Shown in pieces: positions 7,366-16,754 of a DNA stretch of 34,282 nucleotides. The DNA comes from a bacterium (lineage in GTDB: Bacteria > Verrucomicrobiota > Verrucomicrobiia > Limisphaerales > UBA11358). Under the pieces are notes generated by a model. That model made no database searches and was not told the origin of the DNA. It worked only from the letters and a program-made list of their open reading frames with translations. A program made the translations under genes and the position numbers. Positions within the stretch are counted from its first letter, which is position 1. Each line of letters begins with the position of its first letter. The stretch spans positions 1 through 34,282 of the forward strand of contig JAJXYT010000046.1 of assembly GCA_021780375.1 (NCBI GenBank), written 5' to 3'.

Positions 7366-9219
7366 ATGCAACTTCACTGGATCGACATAGGCATCATTGT
7401 CCTGTACCTGATCGCCACCATCTTTGTCGGTTTTTGGGTGTCCAAGCGGGCGTCCCAGAGCATGAAGCATTACTTTCTGGGTGGAAACCAGTTGCCCTGG
7501 TACATGCTGGGAGTTTCGAATGCGTCGGGCATGTTCGACATTTCCGGCACCATGTGGCTGGTTTATGTGACCGTGACGTACGGCATGAAAGGAGTATGGC
7601 TGCCCTGGGTCTGGCCCGTGTTCAACCAGATTTTCCTGATGGTTTATATGTCCATGTGGCTGCGGCGGTCGAATGTGATGACCGGAGCGGAATGGATCCA
7701 GACCCGGTTTGGCAAAGGCGCCGGCGCCACAGCCGCGCACATCATCGTGGTGGTATTCGCGCTGGTGAGCGTCATCGGATTTCTGGCCTACGCCTCCAAG
7801 GGCATCGGCAAGTTCGCCGGCGAGTTTCTGCCCGGCCACCTTTCGGACGACACCTACGCGTGGATCCTGATGGGGATCACGACGTTTTATGTGGTTAAAG
7901 GCGGCATGTTCAGCGTGGTGTTCACCGAGGTCGTCCAGTTCTGCATCCTGACCGTCGCCTCCATTGCCATCGGGATCATTGCCATGGTCAAGGTCGCCCC
8001 GGACATGCTCAACAAGGTGGTGCCGGCCGGCTGGCATGACCTGTTCTTCGGCTGGAACCTTGATCTGAATTGGACTTCCATTCCTGAAATCAACAACCGG
8101 ATTGCACAGGACGGCTATTCGCTCTTCGGAATTTTCTTCATGATGATGTGTTTCAAGGGGATTCTGATCAGCGCGGCCGGCCCGGCGCCCAACTACGACA
8201 TGCAGCGCGTCCTTTCGACCAAAAGCCCCCGCGAGGCGGCGTTGATGAGTTCGACGGTCAATGTGGTGTTGTTTTTTCCGCGGTACATGATGATTACCGG
8301 GCTGACGGTGTTGGCTTTGGCTTTTTACACGCCGGACCTGGCGGCGATGGGCGACAAACTGGACCTCGAGAAAATACTGCCGCTGGCCCTGGCGAAGTTT
8401 GTCCCGGTCGGCATCCTGGGTTTGCTCATGGCTGGCCTGCTGGCGGCGTTCATGTCGAATTTTGCGGCGACGGTCAACGCGGCGCCGGCCTATCTCGTCA
8501 ACGATATCTACAAGCGATACATCAATCCCAACGCTCCCCAGAAGCGTTATGTCTGGTTGAGCTACATCGTCTCTTTCCTGGTGGTCGTCGTCGGGCTGCT
8601 TTTCGGCCTGATTACACAGTCCATCAACTCGATCGTGCAGTGGATTGTGTCGGGTCTGTGGGGTGGCTACACGGCTTCGAATGTTCTGAAGTGGTATTGG
8701 TGGCGCTTCAACAGTTGGGGTTATTTCTGGGGAATGGTGGCGGGTATCGGCAGTTCCCTGATGGTGCCGCTCCTGTTCCCGCATTTGCATGCCATCAATA
8801 CTTTCCCCATCATCCTGGGGCTGTCGTTGGTGGGCTGTTTCATCGCAACCTTCCTGACCCAACCGGAAGCGGATGAGGTTTTGATGGATTTTTACCGTCG
8901 GGTGCGGCCGTGGGGGTTCTGGGGGCGGATCCATGCGCTGGTCATCCAGGAAGACCCCGGCTTTCAGCGGAACAAGGATTTCTACCGCGACATGTTTAAC
9001 ATCGTGGTCGGCACCATCTGGCAGACGTGTTTCATCGTGCTGGCCATGTTCCTGGTCACGCGCCATTTCCGAAATTTGGCCATCACGCTCGCCGTGCTCG
9101 TGATCACTTCGGTCATCTTGAAATTCAACTGGTATGACAAATTGCCGGCGCCCACGCCCGACCCCGTTCCGGATGTTCAAAACAAAGCGGGCGAAACCGC
9201 AGCCACGGCCCGTTCATAA
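7366..9219 (+). CDS. Sodium:solute symporter (SSS family), probable cello-oligosaccharide or sugar uptake
   Basis: A 617-residue inner-membrane protein of the SSS (SGLT-like) family, which couples Na+ entry to solute uptake. There are about 13-14 hydrophobic segments. Family-typical stretches are the first helix IIVLYLIATIFVGFWVSKRA, SMKHYFLGGNQLPW, and GLLMAGLLAAFMSNFAATVN near the Na+ site. A cytoplasmic-type segment with PEADEVLMDFYRRVRPWGFW precedes the last helices, a C-terminal extension seen in larger SSS members. The ATG at 7366 starts MQLHWIDIG. An in-frame TTG at 7249 would add a non-membrane, Pro-rich leader and sits inside the likely promoter. GH94 follows after 21 bp, so the imported solute is probably cellobiose. 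That is inferred from context, not from binding residues. Confidence 0.9.
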   Translation: MQLHWIDIGIIVLYLIATIFVGFWVSKRASQSMKHYFLGGNQLPWYMLGVSNASGMFDISGTMWLVYVTVTYGMKGVWLPWVWPVFNQIFLMVYMSMWLRRSNVMTGAEWIQTRFGKGAGATAAHIIVVVFALVSVIGFLAYASKGIGKFAGEFLPGHLSDDTYAWILMGITTFYVVKGGMFSVVFTEVVQFCILTVASIAIGIIAMVKVAPDMLNKVVPAGWHDLFFGWNLDLNWTSIPEINNRIAQDGYSLFGIFFMMMCFKGILISAAGPAPNYDMQRVLSTKSPREAALMSSTVNVVLFFPRYMMITGLTVLALAFYTPDLAAMGDKLDLEKILPLALAKFVPVGILGLLMAGLLAAFMSNFAATVNAAPAYLVNDIYKRYINPNAPQKRYVWLSYIVSFLVVVVGLLFGLITQSINSIVQWIVSGLWGGYTASNVLKWYWWRFNSWGYFWGMVAGIGSSLMVPLLFPHLHAINTFPIILGLSLVGCFIATFLTQPEADEVLMDFYRRVRPWGFWGRIHALVIQEDPGFQRNKDFYRDMFNIVVGTIWQTCFIVLAMFLVTRHFRNLAITLAVLVITSVILKFNWYDKLPAPTPDPVPDVQNKAGETAATARS

Positions 9220-9240
9220 TTTGCCCGGAAAATCATAACT

Positions 9241-11694
9241 ATGCGTTTTGGACATTTCGACGACGACCAACGGGAATACGTCATCAACCAACCGCAAACC
9301 CCGCTGCCGTGGATCAATTACCTCGGCTGCGAAGCGTATTTCGGGCTCATCTCCAACACCGCCGGCGGTTATTCCTTTTACCGGGACGCCCGCCTGCGCC
9401 GCCTGACGCGCTATCGCTACAACAACGCCCCGTTCGATTTTGGCGGCCGTTATCTGTACCTCCGGGACAACGACACCGGCGGGTTCTGGTCTCCGTCATG
9501 GCAGCCGACGCGCACCCAACTTGACAAATACGAATGCCGTCACGGCATGGGCTACACGATGATCGGCTCTGCCTGTGAGAAAATCGAGGCACAGACGTGT
9601 TATTTCGTGCCGCTGGGCGAGACCCTGGAAATCTGGAAATTTCAAGTGACCAACCGCCGAAAGAAGCCGGCAAAGTTGTCGGTCTTTTCCAGCATCGAGT
9701 TCTGTTTGTGGGATGCGCAGGACGACGCCACCAATTTCCAACGCAACTTCAGCACCGGCCAGGTCGAGATTGTGGACGAGGTCATCTATCACAAGACCGA
9801 GTATCGCGAACGCCGCAACCATTTCGCATATTTCGCCTGCTCGGAGAAACTCGCCGGGTTCGATACGCAACGCGACGCGTTCCTGGGCGCTTATCGCAGT
9901 TGGGACCATCCGGCGGCGGTGGAGCAGGGGAAATCCTTCAATTCCGTCGCGCAGGGCTGGGCGCCGCACGGCTCGCACCACGTCAAAGTGAATTTAAAAC
10001 CGGGTGAAACGAAGGAAATCATCTTTCTCCTCGGTTACCACGAAAACCCGGTGGACCAGAAATTCGACCCGCCGGATTCACAAACCATCAACAAGCAGAC
10101 CGTCAGGCCGGTGATCGCCAAATATCTCGACGGCCAAAGCGTCGCGGCGGCTTTTGAAAAACTGCGCCGATATTGGGGCAACCTGCTGGGCCTTTATCAG
10201 GTGCAGTCGCCCGATGTCCACGTCAATCGCATGGTCAACATCTGGAACGCCTATCAGTGCATGGCCACCTTCAACCTGTCGCGCTCGGCCTCGTTCTACG
10301 AATCGGGCATCGGCCGCGGCCTTGGTTTTCGCGATTCCAACCAGGACCTGCTCGGCTTCGTCCACATGGTTCCCAGCCGCGCGCGCGAACGCATCCTGGA
10401 TCTCTCGGCGACCCAGCTCAAAACGGGCGGTGCGTTTCACCAATATCAACCGCTGACCAAACGCGGCAATCACGACCTCGGCTCAAACTTCAACGACGAT
10501 CCGCACTGGCTCATCATGGGGGTCGCGGCCTATCTCAAGGAGACCGGCGACTGGAATATTCTCGACGAGCGGGTGCAGTTCGAGAACGAGGCCGGCTCCG
10601 AACAACCGCTCTACGAGCACCTCCGGCGCAGTTTCAATTACACGCTCGAACGCCTTGGCCCGCACGGCCTGCCGCTCATCGGCCGCGCCGACTGGAATGA
10701 TTGCCTGAACCTGAACTGCTTCTCGGACACGCCGGGCCAGTCATTCCAGACCACGACCAACAAGGATGGCAAGGTGGCCGAGTCCGTGTTCATCGCCGGA
10801 TTGTTCGTTCTGGCGGCGAAGGAGCTGGCGATGATTGCGGCCCGGCGCGGTTTGCAGAAGGACGCCGACCGGTGTCTGGCCGAGGCCGCCCGGATGGAAG
10901 CGGTCATTCTCAAGCACGGCTGGGACGGCGCCTGGTTTGTGCGCGCTTACGATGATTTCGGCCAACCCATCGGTTCAAAGGTTTGCGAGGAAGGGAAAAT
11001 CTTCATTGAATCCCAGGGCATGTGCATCATGGCCGGGGTCGGCCTGAACGATGGCAAGGCCGGGCTGACGCTCGAATCGGTGAACAAGCACCTTGCCACC
11101 CGCCACGGCATCGTGCTGCAGCAGCCGGCCTTTTCGAAGTATTACCTTCAGATGGGCGAAATCTCCTCGTATCCGCCGGGCTACAAAGAGAACGCCGGCA
11201 TCTTTTGCCACAACAATCCGTGGATTATCATCGCTGAAACCATGGTCGGCAACGGCAACCGCGCCTTTGATTATTACACCCGCATCAATCCGTCCGCGCG
11301 CGAGAATATCGGCGAGATCCACCGGTGCGAACCCTACGTGTTTGCGCAGATGGTTGCCGGCAAAGACGCGCCCACCCACGGTGAAGCCAAGAATTCCTGG
11401 CTCACCGGCACCGCGGCGTGGACCTACTTCACCGTGACGCAGTGGATTTTTGGGATTCGTACCGAGTACGAAGGCCTGCGGGTGGATCCGGTGATTCCAG
11501 CCAAATGGAAGGGGTTTACCGTGACGCGCCGGTTCCGCGGCAATACGTACATCGTCGAGGTGAAGAATCCGAAGGGCAAACAGCGCGGTGTAAAAAAGCT
11601 GCGGGTGGACGGGCTGGAAATCGCCGGCAACCTTCTGCTCGCGTGTCCAGCGCGTTCCGAACCGATTCGGGTCGAAGCCGTGCTGGAAGGGTAA
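9241..11694 (+). CDS. Cellobiose phosphorylase (GH94)
   Basis: An 817-residue cytoplasmic enzyme of GH94 that splits cellobiose with phosphate into alpha-glucose 1-phosphate and glucose, saving one ATP. It matches cellobiose phosphorylases rather than chitobiose phosphorylases, from MRFGHFDDDQREYVI and TPLPWINYLG through SRSASFYESGIGRGLGFRDS and KENAGIFCHNNPW. The general acid is expected at the second Asp (487) of GRADWNDCLN. Domains run from the N-terminal beta-sandwich (1-270) through a helical linker and the (alpha/alpha)6 barrel (about 320-730) to a small C-terminal sheet. There is no signal peptide, which fits a cytoplasmic role. It is 21 bp behind the symporter and surely co-transcribed. 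Length is normal for the family (about 810-825). Confidence 0.95.
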   Translation: MRFGHFDDDQREYVINQPQTPLPWINYLGCEAYFGLISNTAGGYSFYRDARLRRLTRYRYNNAPFDFGGRYLYLRDNDTGGFWSPSWQPTRTQLDKYECRHGMGYTMIGSACEKIEAQTCYFVPLGETLEIWKFQVTNRRKKPAKLSVFSSIEFCLWDAQDDATNFQRNFSTGQVEIVDEVIYHKTEYRERRNHFAYFACSEKLAGFDTQRDAFLGAYRSWDHPAAVEQGKSFNSVAQGWAPHGSHHVKVNLKPGETKEIIFLLGYHENPVDQKFDPPDSQTINKQTVRPVIAKYLDGQSVAAAFEKLRRYWGNLLGLYQVQSPDVHVNRMVNIWNAYQCMATFNLSRSASFYESGIGRGLGFRDSNQDLLGFVHMVPSRARERILDLSATQLKTGGAFHQYQPLTKRGNHDLGSNFNDDPHWLIMGVAAYLKETGDWNILDERVQFENEAGSEQPLYEHLRRSFNYTLERLGPHGLPLIGRADWNDCLNLNCFSDTPGQSFQTTTNKDGKVAESVFIAGLFVLAAKELAMIAARRGLQKDADRCLAEAARMEAVILKHGWDGAWFVRAYDDFGQPIGSKVCEEGKIFIESQGMCIMAGVGLNDGKAGLTLESVNKHLATRHGIVLQQPAFSKYYLQMGEISSYPPGYKENAGIFCHNNPWIIIAETMVGNGNRAFDYYTRINPSARENIGEIHRCEPYVFAQMVAGKDAPTHGEAKNSWLTGTAAWTYFTVTQWIFGIRTEYEGLRVDPVIPAKWKGFTVTRRFRGNTYIVEVKNPKGKQRGVKKLRVDGLEIAGNLLLACPARSEPIRVEAVLEG

Positions 11695-11754
11695 TGGGAT
11701 AAGAAGCGAAAGATATTTTAAGGGTGTGAAAATGGATCCCCTGCAAAACCGGAA

Positions 11755-11817
11755 CGCCGGTCTCCGACCCGGCGTGTTGGGGAATCCGATCTCTTCACGC
11801 CGGGTCGGAGACCGGCG
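11755..11817. repeat. Long perfect inverted repeat (22-bp arms)
   Basis: Arms at 11755-11776 and 11796-11817 are exact reverse complements over 22 bp, separated by 19 nt. The transcript would form a very stable hairpin in the 163-bp gap between GH94 and GH31. There is no T run after it, so it is not a classic terminator. It could limit read-through into GH31 or protect the 3' end of the upstream mRNA. The outer edge GGAGCGC (minus strand) resembles the REP-like palindrome near 5.0 kb, which suggests a dispersed repeat family. Confidence 0.85.
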
Positions 11818-11857
11818 CTCCGTTCCTCGAATGGCCACCGTTCACCAAGGTCTCAAA

Positions 11858-14704
11858 ATGTATTCATCCATTTCGCAGGCGGCGGCTTTGGTCAGCCTCC
11901 TTTGTCTGAACGTCCTGCTGGTGTCCTGCCGGACTCAACCTGCTGCGCCTCAAAGCCCGCCAGTCCAGCGCATCCAGAACGGAGTTCTGTTGCATACCGG
12001 CGGTCTGCACGTGAAGGTGCAGTTTTACGCGGACGACATCGTCCGCGTCGTCAAGTGGCGGACGGGCGGTACCCCGGTGAAGGCGAGTCTGGTGGTGATT
12101 CAAACCAACGTGCCGGATTTGAACATCAGTTTTCAAGAAGACCCCGGAACCATCACGCTGGCTTCGCAAACTGTGGCCCTGCGCCTGTCCAAAAACAACG
12201 GGGCGATTCAATTCCTTACCGCCGACCAGCGCAATCTGCTTGGGGAACAAGGCGCGCCGGTCATCACGCCTGTCCGGATGAAGTATGAAACGAACGCGTT
12301 CAGCGTCCGGCAGGATTTCACGCTGACACCGGCGGAAGGCATCTATGGTCTGGGGCAGCATCAATCCGGCTGGCTGAATTATCGCGGACACACCGTCAAA
12401 CTGGTGCAGGCCAACACCGACGCCGTCACCCCGTTCCTGATTTCCACCGCGGGTTACGGCATCCTCTGGGATAATTATTCCAAAACCATTTTCCGGGATG
12501 GTCCGAGAAAAATGTCACTCTGGTCGGAAGTGGCTGACAACGTGGATTACTATTTTATCGCTGGAACCAACATGGACGCGGTCATTGCCGGGTACCGTGA
12601 TTTGACGGGGCAGGCCCCGATGTACGGCAAGTGGGCCTACGGCTACTGGCAGAGCAAGGAACATTACGCGACGCGCGACGAACTGCTGAACATTGCCCGG
12701 GAATATCGCTCGCGCCGGATCCCCATCGACGGCCTCGTCCAGGACTGGAATTACTGGGGCGGCAACAGCAACTGGAGCAGCATGTTCTTCGACAAAGCCA
12801 CCTATCCGAACCCGAAGGAGATGCTGGATATTCTGCACCATGAGAATTTTCACCTGATGATTTCCATCTGGTGCGGGCTGGGTCCGGCGACGGCCATTTA
12901 CAAAGACATGCAACAACACGGGTACTTGTACCCGCCGACGGGCTGGGCCGGGTTCAAATTTTACGACGCCTACAATCCGGCGGCCAACGACCTGTACTGG
13001 CAGTACGTGAACAAAGGTTTGTTCTCGAAAGGCATTGACGGCTGGTGGATGGATTCGACCGAGCCCGACATCGTCAACGCCCTGACCAAGGAATCGGAAG
13101 AATATGAAATGAAACGGGTGGGGACCAACTATCTCGGGTCCTTTGCCCGTTATCTCAATCCGTATTCCCTGCTGGCGACGGAATCGGTTTATCAACATCA
13201 ACGCCAGGAAACCGACCGGAAGCGCGTTTATATCCTGACCCGCTCAACCTTCGCCGGCCAGCAACGGGCGGCCGCCACCACCTGGTCGGGCGACATCGGC
13301 GCGGATTGGGGCGTTTACCAACGGCAGATCCCGGCCGGGATCAACCACAGCATGGCAGGCATTCCGTATTGGACTTTTGACATTGGCGCGTTTGTGCTCA
13401 ACAGCGCCGGCGGGGTCTTTGACCGGGGCGGCCAGGACCCGGCCTATCAGGAATTATACACCCGCATGTTCCAGTTCGGCGCGTTTTGCCCCATCTTCCG
13501 CTCGCATGGTTCGGAAACGCCGCGCGAAATCTGGCGCTTCGGCGATTTCAGCAATGTGCTCGTGAAGTTCGACAATCTTCGCTATCGCCTGCTTCCGTAC
13601 CTCTATTCGCTGGCCTGGCAGGTCACCCACCATGGTGGCACCATCATGCGCGCCCTGCCCATGGATTTCACCGGCGATCCCAAAACCTATTCCATCGATG
13701 ACCAGTTCATGTTCGGCCCGGCCATCATGGTCTGCCCGGTGACGAAGTACATGCTTTATCGTCCGCCCGAAGCCAGCGTTCTCATTCCCGCTGACCAGTT
13801 CCGGACGAAAGACGGCCAGCCGGGCTTGAACGTGAAATATTACAGCGACGACCACTTCGGAACGCTTTGTCACGAAGCGGTGGAGCCGAACGTCAATCTG
13901 TTCTGGTACACCGGCTGGCCGGATTACATCACCGACCCCAAATTCTCGATGCGCTGGGCAGGCAAACTGGTTCCGGCGGAAACCGGGACTTATCGGTTCC
14001 ACTTTAAAAGCTTCGGCCCCAAGCGCGTTTTTCTGGACGGCCAACTGCTGACCAACAGTTATTCGGCGATGGAAGCCGAGACGGTTCCGGTGGAACTCCA
14101 GGCCGGCAGGCAATACGACTTTGCGTGTGAAACGGCGAATTCCGTCCTGGGCGCCTTCCGGGCGCAACTTTACTGGAAGACGCCGGAGATGTTCGCCCGC
14201 GAAAAAATCGTCGAGCCCCGGCCGACCACCCGGCCGGTCTATCTGCCGGCGGGAACGCACTGGATTGATTTCTGGACCGGCCAGACGTTGCCGGGCGGCC
14301 GGACCATTGCGGCTGATGCGCCGATCGACAAGATTCCGCTGCTGGTAAAAGCCGGCTCCATTATTCCAATGGGTCCGTTCATTCAATACGCCACTGAGAT
14401 ACCGGCGGACCCGATTGAATTGCGGGTTTATCCCGGCGCGGATGGAGCCTTCACGTTGTATGAGGATGAAAACGACAACTACGACTACGAGAAAGGCGTC
14501 TATGCCACCATCACGTTCCACTGGGATGATGCTAAACGCCAGCTCAGGATTGACGCCCGGAAGGGCTCCTTCCCCGGCATGTTGAAGGAACGCGCTTTTG
14601 ACATCGTCATCGTGGGCAAAGACCACGGCACCGGTGTCGAAATCACCGAGCATCCGGACCAAACCGTCCGCTACCAGGGCGACCGCCAAATCATTCAAAT
14701 GTGA
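11858..14704 (+). CDS. GH31 alpha-xylosidase/alpha-glucosidase lipoprotein with PA14 insert
   Basis: A 948-residue retaining GH31 enzyme. The ATG at 11858 gives a lipoprotein signal (LVSLLCLNVLLVSC, Cys24) and has AAGG eight bases upstream; an earlier in-frame ATG at 11726 would translate through the palindrome and is rejected. The order is N-terminal beta-sandwich, then catalytic barrel with GWWMDSTEPD (nucleophile Asp399) and TWSGDIGADWG (acid/base Asp479). Next come PVTKYMLYRP, a PA14 domain at about residues 655-780 (VKYYSDDHFG, GTYRFHFKSFG, VFLDGQLL), and TRPVYLPAGTHWIDFWTG with the distal sandwich. PA14-bearing GH31 enzymes include xyloglucan alpha-xylosidases, and with GH9, GH3 and cellobiose phosphorylase nearby, xyloglucan oligosaccharides are a reasonable substrate. 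An alpha-glucosidase role is possible. It is probably membrane-anchored and outward-facing. Confidence 0.92.
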   Translation: MYSSISQAAALVSLLCLNVLLVSCRTQPAAPQSPPVQRIQNGVLLHTGGLHVKVQFYADDIVRVVKWRTGGTPVKASLVVIQTNVPDLNISFQEDPGTITLASQTVALRLSKNNGAIQFLTADQRNLLGEQGAPVITPVRMKYETNAFSVRQDFTLTPAEGIYGLGQHQSGWLNYRGHTVKLVQANTDAVTPFLISTAGYGILWDNYSKTIFRDGPRKMSLWSEVADNVDYYFIAGTNMDAVIAGYRDLTGQAPMYGKWAYGYWQSKEHYATRDELLNIAREYRSRRIPIDGLVQDWNYWGGNSNWSSMFFDKATYPNPKEMLDILHHENFHLMISIWCGLGPATAIYKDMQQHGYLYPPTGWAGFKFYDAYNPAANDLYWQYVNKGLFSKGIDGWWMDSTEPDIVNALTKESEEYEMKRVGTNYLGSFARYLNPYSLLATESVYQHQRQETDRKRVYILTRSTFAGQQRAAATTWSGDIGADWGVYQRQIPAGINHSMAGIPYWTFDIGAFVLNSAGGVFDRGGQDPAYQELYTRMFQFGAFCPIFRSHGSETPREIWRFGDFSNVLVKFDNLRYRLLPYLYSLAWQVTHHGGTIMRALPMDFTGDPKTYSIDDQFMFGPAIMVCPVTKYMLYRPPEASVLIPADQFRTKDGQPGLNVKYYSDDHFGTLCHEAVEPNVNLFWYTGWPDYITDPKFSMRWAGKLVPAETGTYRFHFKSFGPKRVFLDGQLLTNSYSAMEAETVPVELQAGRQYDFACETANSVLGAFRAQLYWKTPEMFAREKIVEPRPTTRPVYLPAGTHWIDFWTGQTLPGGRTIAADAPIDKIPLLVKAGSIIPMGPFIQYATEIPADPIELRVYPGADGAFTLYEDENDNYDYEKGVYATITFHWDDAKRQLRIDARKGSFPGMLKERAFDIVIVGKDHGTGVEITEHPDQTVRYQGDRQIIQM

Positions 14705-14788
14705 TTCCTTTGTTTTGCTCGGGCACAGGGCTCACGCGCAATCCGGGTCCGGACGAATTCAGGTAGTGGGCTGATTTGCGAAAGGTTT

Positions 14789-14828
14789 GGAGTCCCGCCT
14801 TCAGGCGGCCGCGTAAACGCGGAACTCC
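14789..14828. repeat. Three-stem palindromic repeat
   Basis: An outer pair GGAGT/ACTCC (14789-14793 with 14824-14828) encloses two adjacent tetraloop hairpins: CCGCC-TTCA-GGCGG (14795-14808) and CCGCG-TAAA-CGCGG (14809-14822). The cloverleaf-like fold lies between the GH31 stop and the tRNA promoter. It resembles short dispersed repeats that I recall from verrucomicrobial genomes. It may also end GH31 transcription, although no T run follows. Confidence 0.65.
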
Positions 14829-14863
14829 GAACTTCAATGACCCCTGCTTGAATTCACCCGCAG

Positions 14864-14891
14864 TTGACAATCCGTGCGATTATGAGATGCT
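14864..14891 (+). promoter_or_regulatory. Candidate promoter of the tRNA-Lys gene
   Basis: A perfect TTGACA (14864-14869) with a 16-bp spacer and GATGCT (14886-14891) lies 18 bp upstream of the mature tRNA 5' end, as expected for a tRNA promoter. Confidence 0.5.
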
Positions 14892-14909
14892 ACGCGCCCT
14901 CCCTTGAGT

Positions 14910-14985
<76 letters not shown>

Positions 14986-15080
14986 ATAAAATCCACTTCG
15001 ACTCGGCAAGCCGCAGAAAGTTTCCCGTGAAGAGCAGCCCCGAATGCTTTCGGGGTTGGTTTAAAGCGGGCGCAATTGAC

Positions 15081-16754
15081 TCATTGGGTCAAGGTTGCCG
15101 TGGGAACATTTGTCAGATTGGGGCGGTAGTTGATGCCAAGCTCAGCAAACCTTTGGAATTCAACCTGCAAACGACGGGAAAAATCATCGAAGTTGCGCGC
15201 CGAGTCCGGCGACCAATCCACTTCCGCCAGTGCCGTCAGGCGCGGGAAAATCATATACTCCGCGTAATGCAAGTTCGGGATGTATTCGGTCCACAGATTG
15301 CCCTGGGCGCCAAGGATATGCGGTGCATATTGCTCAGGCAGATCCGCGGGGATTGGCTCAAGGGAATAAACCTTTTCCAGGGGCAGAAAGCCGCCGATGG
15401 CAAGAGGTTCGCTGGCACGGTTCGTGGACTGGTAATAGTCAAAATAGCAGAACTGAGTCGGCGTCATGACCACATCGTGGCCGGAACTCGCGGCTTCGGT
15501 CGCGCCGCCAATCCAGTCCATGACAACCGCATTGCTCGCGAGGCCGCCTTTCAGAATTTCGCTCCAGCCGACCATGGTGCGTCCGTGGGCGCCGACAAAT
15601 TTCTCCATGCGCTTCATAAACCAACTCTGCAATTCGTCTTCGTTCGTCAATCCGTCGCGTTTCATCAGCGCCTGACAGGCGGGATTGTTTTTCCAGGTGT
15701 CCTGGGGGACCTCATCGCCGCCCAGGTGCACGTATTGGCCGGGAAAGAGCTGAAACACTTCGGTCAGCACATCGTCCAAAAATTTGAAGGTTGCCTCATC
15801 AGCCGGGTTATAGATGCCGTTGAAAACACCGCCTTTAAGCGGAATGCTGAATGGCCCGCCGGTACAACTGAATTGCGGATACGCCGCCAGTGCCGCCGTT
15901 GAATGGCCGGGCATTTCGATTTCGGGCACAATGGTGATATGCCGCGCCGCCGCGTATTTGACCACTTCACGAATGTCGGCCTGCGTATAAAAACCGCCGT
16001 ACCGTCCATCCGGGCCGTAGGCCGTGGTGGATTTTGGATCGAGACCGAAACCAACGCCCGCCCGCCATGCGCCGACCTGCGTGAGTTTGGGATATTTTTT
16101 GATTTCAATCCGCCAGCCCTGGTCGTCGGTCAAATGCCAATGAAATCGGTTCAACTTTTGGAAAGCCATTGCGTCAAGAATCCGCTCCACTTGCTGCCGG
16201 TTGTAGAAATGCCGCGCGACATCCAGCATGAAGCCGCGCCATCTGAAACGCGGCCAGTCTTCGATCTGGATACATGGCATCCGCCAGTCTGCCGCCTGGA
16301 CCACGTTGGATGAGAAAATCTCCGGCGGCAATAATTGGAACAGGGTTTGCACGCCGTAAAACAAACCCGCCTGGGTCGGCGCGCGCAGCACGACGGAATC
16401 CGGTGCGACGGTAAGTTCGTAACCTTCCGGGCCCAAATTCGTGTTGGCCGCCCTGGTCGTCAATAAAATGCCCCCCTCGATGGCGCGCGCTGAAAAGAAT
16501 TTTGTGCGGGTTTTGAGCGGATAACCGGTGGACTGCCGCAGCCGGGCCGTCAAAAAAGTTGCGGTCGGGCGCGAAGCGGGGTCCACATAGATGCGCGTCT
16601 GCGGCGTCAGCTTAAAGGCGCCGGCGCGCAGCGTCACCTGCTGTGGCCAGGGAAGGATGGCGGGCCCGTTGGTGTCGGCGGCGAAGAGCGTCGCTGCCAT
16701 CAGGCAAAGAAAAATTCCGGCAACGGCAGATTTGGTGTTCCGGCCTGATTTCAT
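15081..16754 (-). CDS. Secreted GH20 beta-N-acetylhexosaminidase, copy 1
   Basis: A 557-residue exo-acting hexosaminidase using substrate-assisted catalysis to release GlcNAc (or GalNAc) from chito-oligosaccharides or glycans. It has a signal peptide (VAGIFLCLMAATLFAAD), an N-terminal alpha/beta GH20b domain (about 30-155) and the catalytic barrel. HLGGDEVP carries the catalytic Asp347-Glu348. LDVARHF (Arg181), CYFDYYQ (Tyr437, Asp439) and GAQGNLWTE (Trp488, Glu490) match the -1 subsite residues known in this family, so the enzyme looks fully competent. Its ATG overlaps the TGA of the upstream MFS gene (ATGA at 16751-16754), so it is translationally coupled as the last gene of the leftward operon. 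It is closely similar to the GH20 at 25.3 kb. Confidence 0.94.
   Translation of the reverse strand: MKSGRNTKSAVAGIFLCLMAATLFAADTNGPAILPWPQQVTLRAGAFKLTPQTRIYVDPASRPTATFLTARLRQSTGYPLKTRTKFFSARAIEGGILLTTRAANTNLGPEGYELTVAPDSVVLRAPTQAGLFYGVQTLFQLLPPEIFSSNVVQAADWRMPCIQIEDWPRFRWRGFMLDVARHFYNRQQVERILDAMAFQKLNRFHWHLTDDQGWRIEIKKYPKLTQVGAWRAGVGFGLDPKSTTAYGPDGRYGGFYTQADIREVVKYAAARHITIVPEIEMPGHSTAALAAYPQFSCTGGPFSIPLKGGVFNGIYNPADEATFKFLDDVLTEVFQLFPGQYVHLGGDEVPQDTWKNNPACQALMKRDGLTNEDELQSWFMKRMEKFVGAHGRTMVGWSEILKGGLASNAVVMDWIGGATEAASSGHDVVMTPTQFCYFDYYQSTNRASEPLAIGGFLPLEKVYSLEPIPADLPEQYAPHILGAQGNLWTEYIPNLHYAEYMIFPRLTALAEVDWSPDSARNFDDFSRRLQVEFQRFAELGINYRPNLTNVPTATLTQ

Noticed and set aside
7198-9180. A 660-codon minus-strand frame opposite the symporter
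   Set aside because: Its composition is rich in His, Gln, Asp and Arg, as expected for the complement of a membrane-protein gene, and no domain is recognisable.
9241-11694. GH94 as chitobiose phosphorylase
   Set aside because: N-terminal and barrel motifs follow cellobiose phosphorylases closely and differ from the chitobiose enzyme, despite the nearby amino-sugar genes.
11726-11857. An N-terminal extension of the GH31 gene from an earlier in-frame ATG
   Set aside because: It would translate the 22-bp palindrome and bury the lipoprotein signal inside the protein.
13454-14698. A 414-codon minus-strand frame opposite GH31
   Set aside because: Antisense shadow of GH31 with no domain or start signal.
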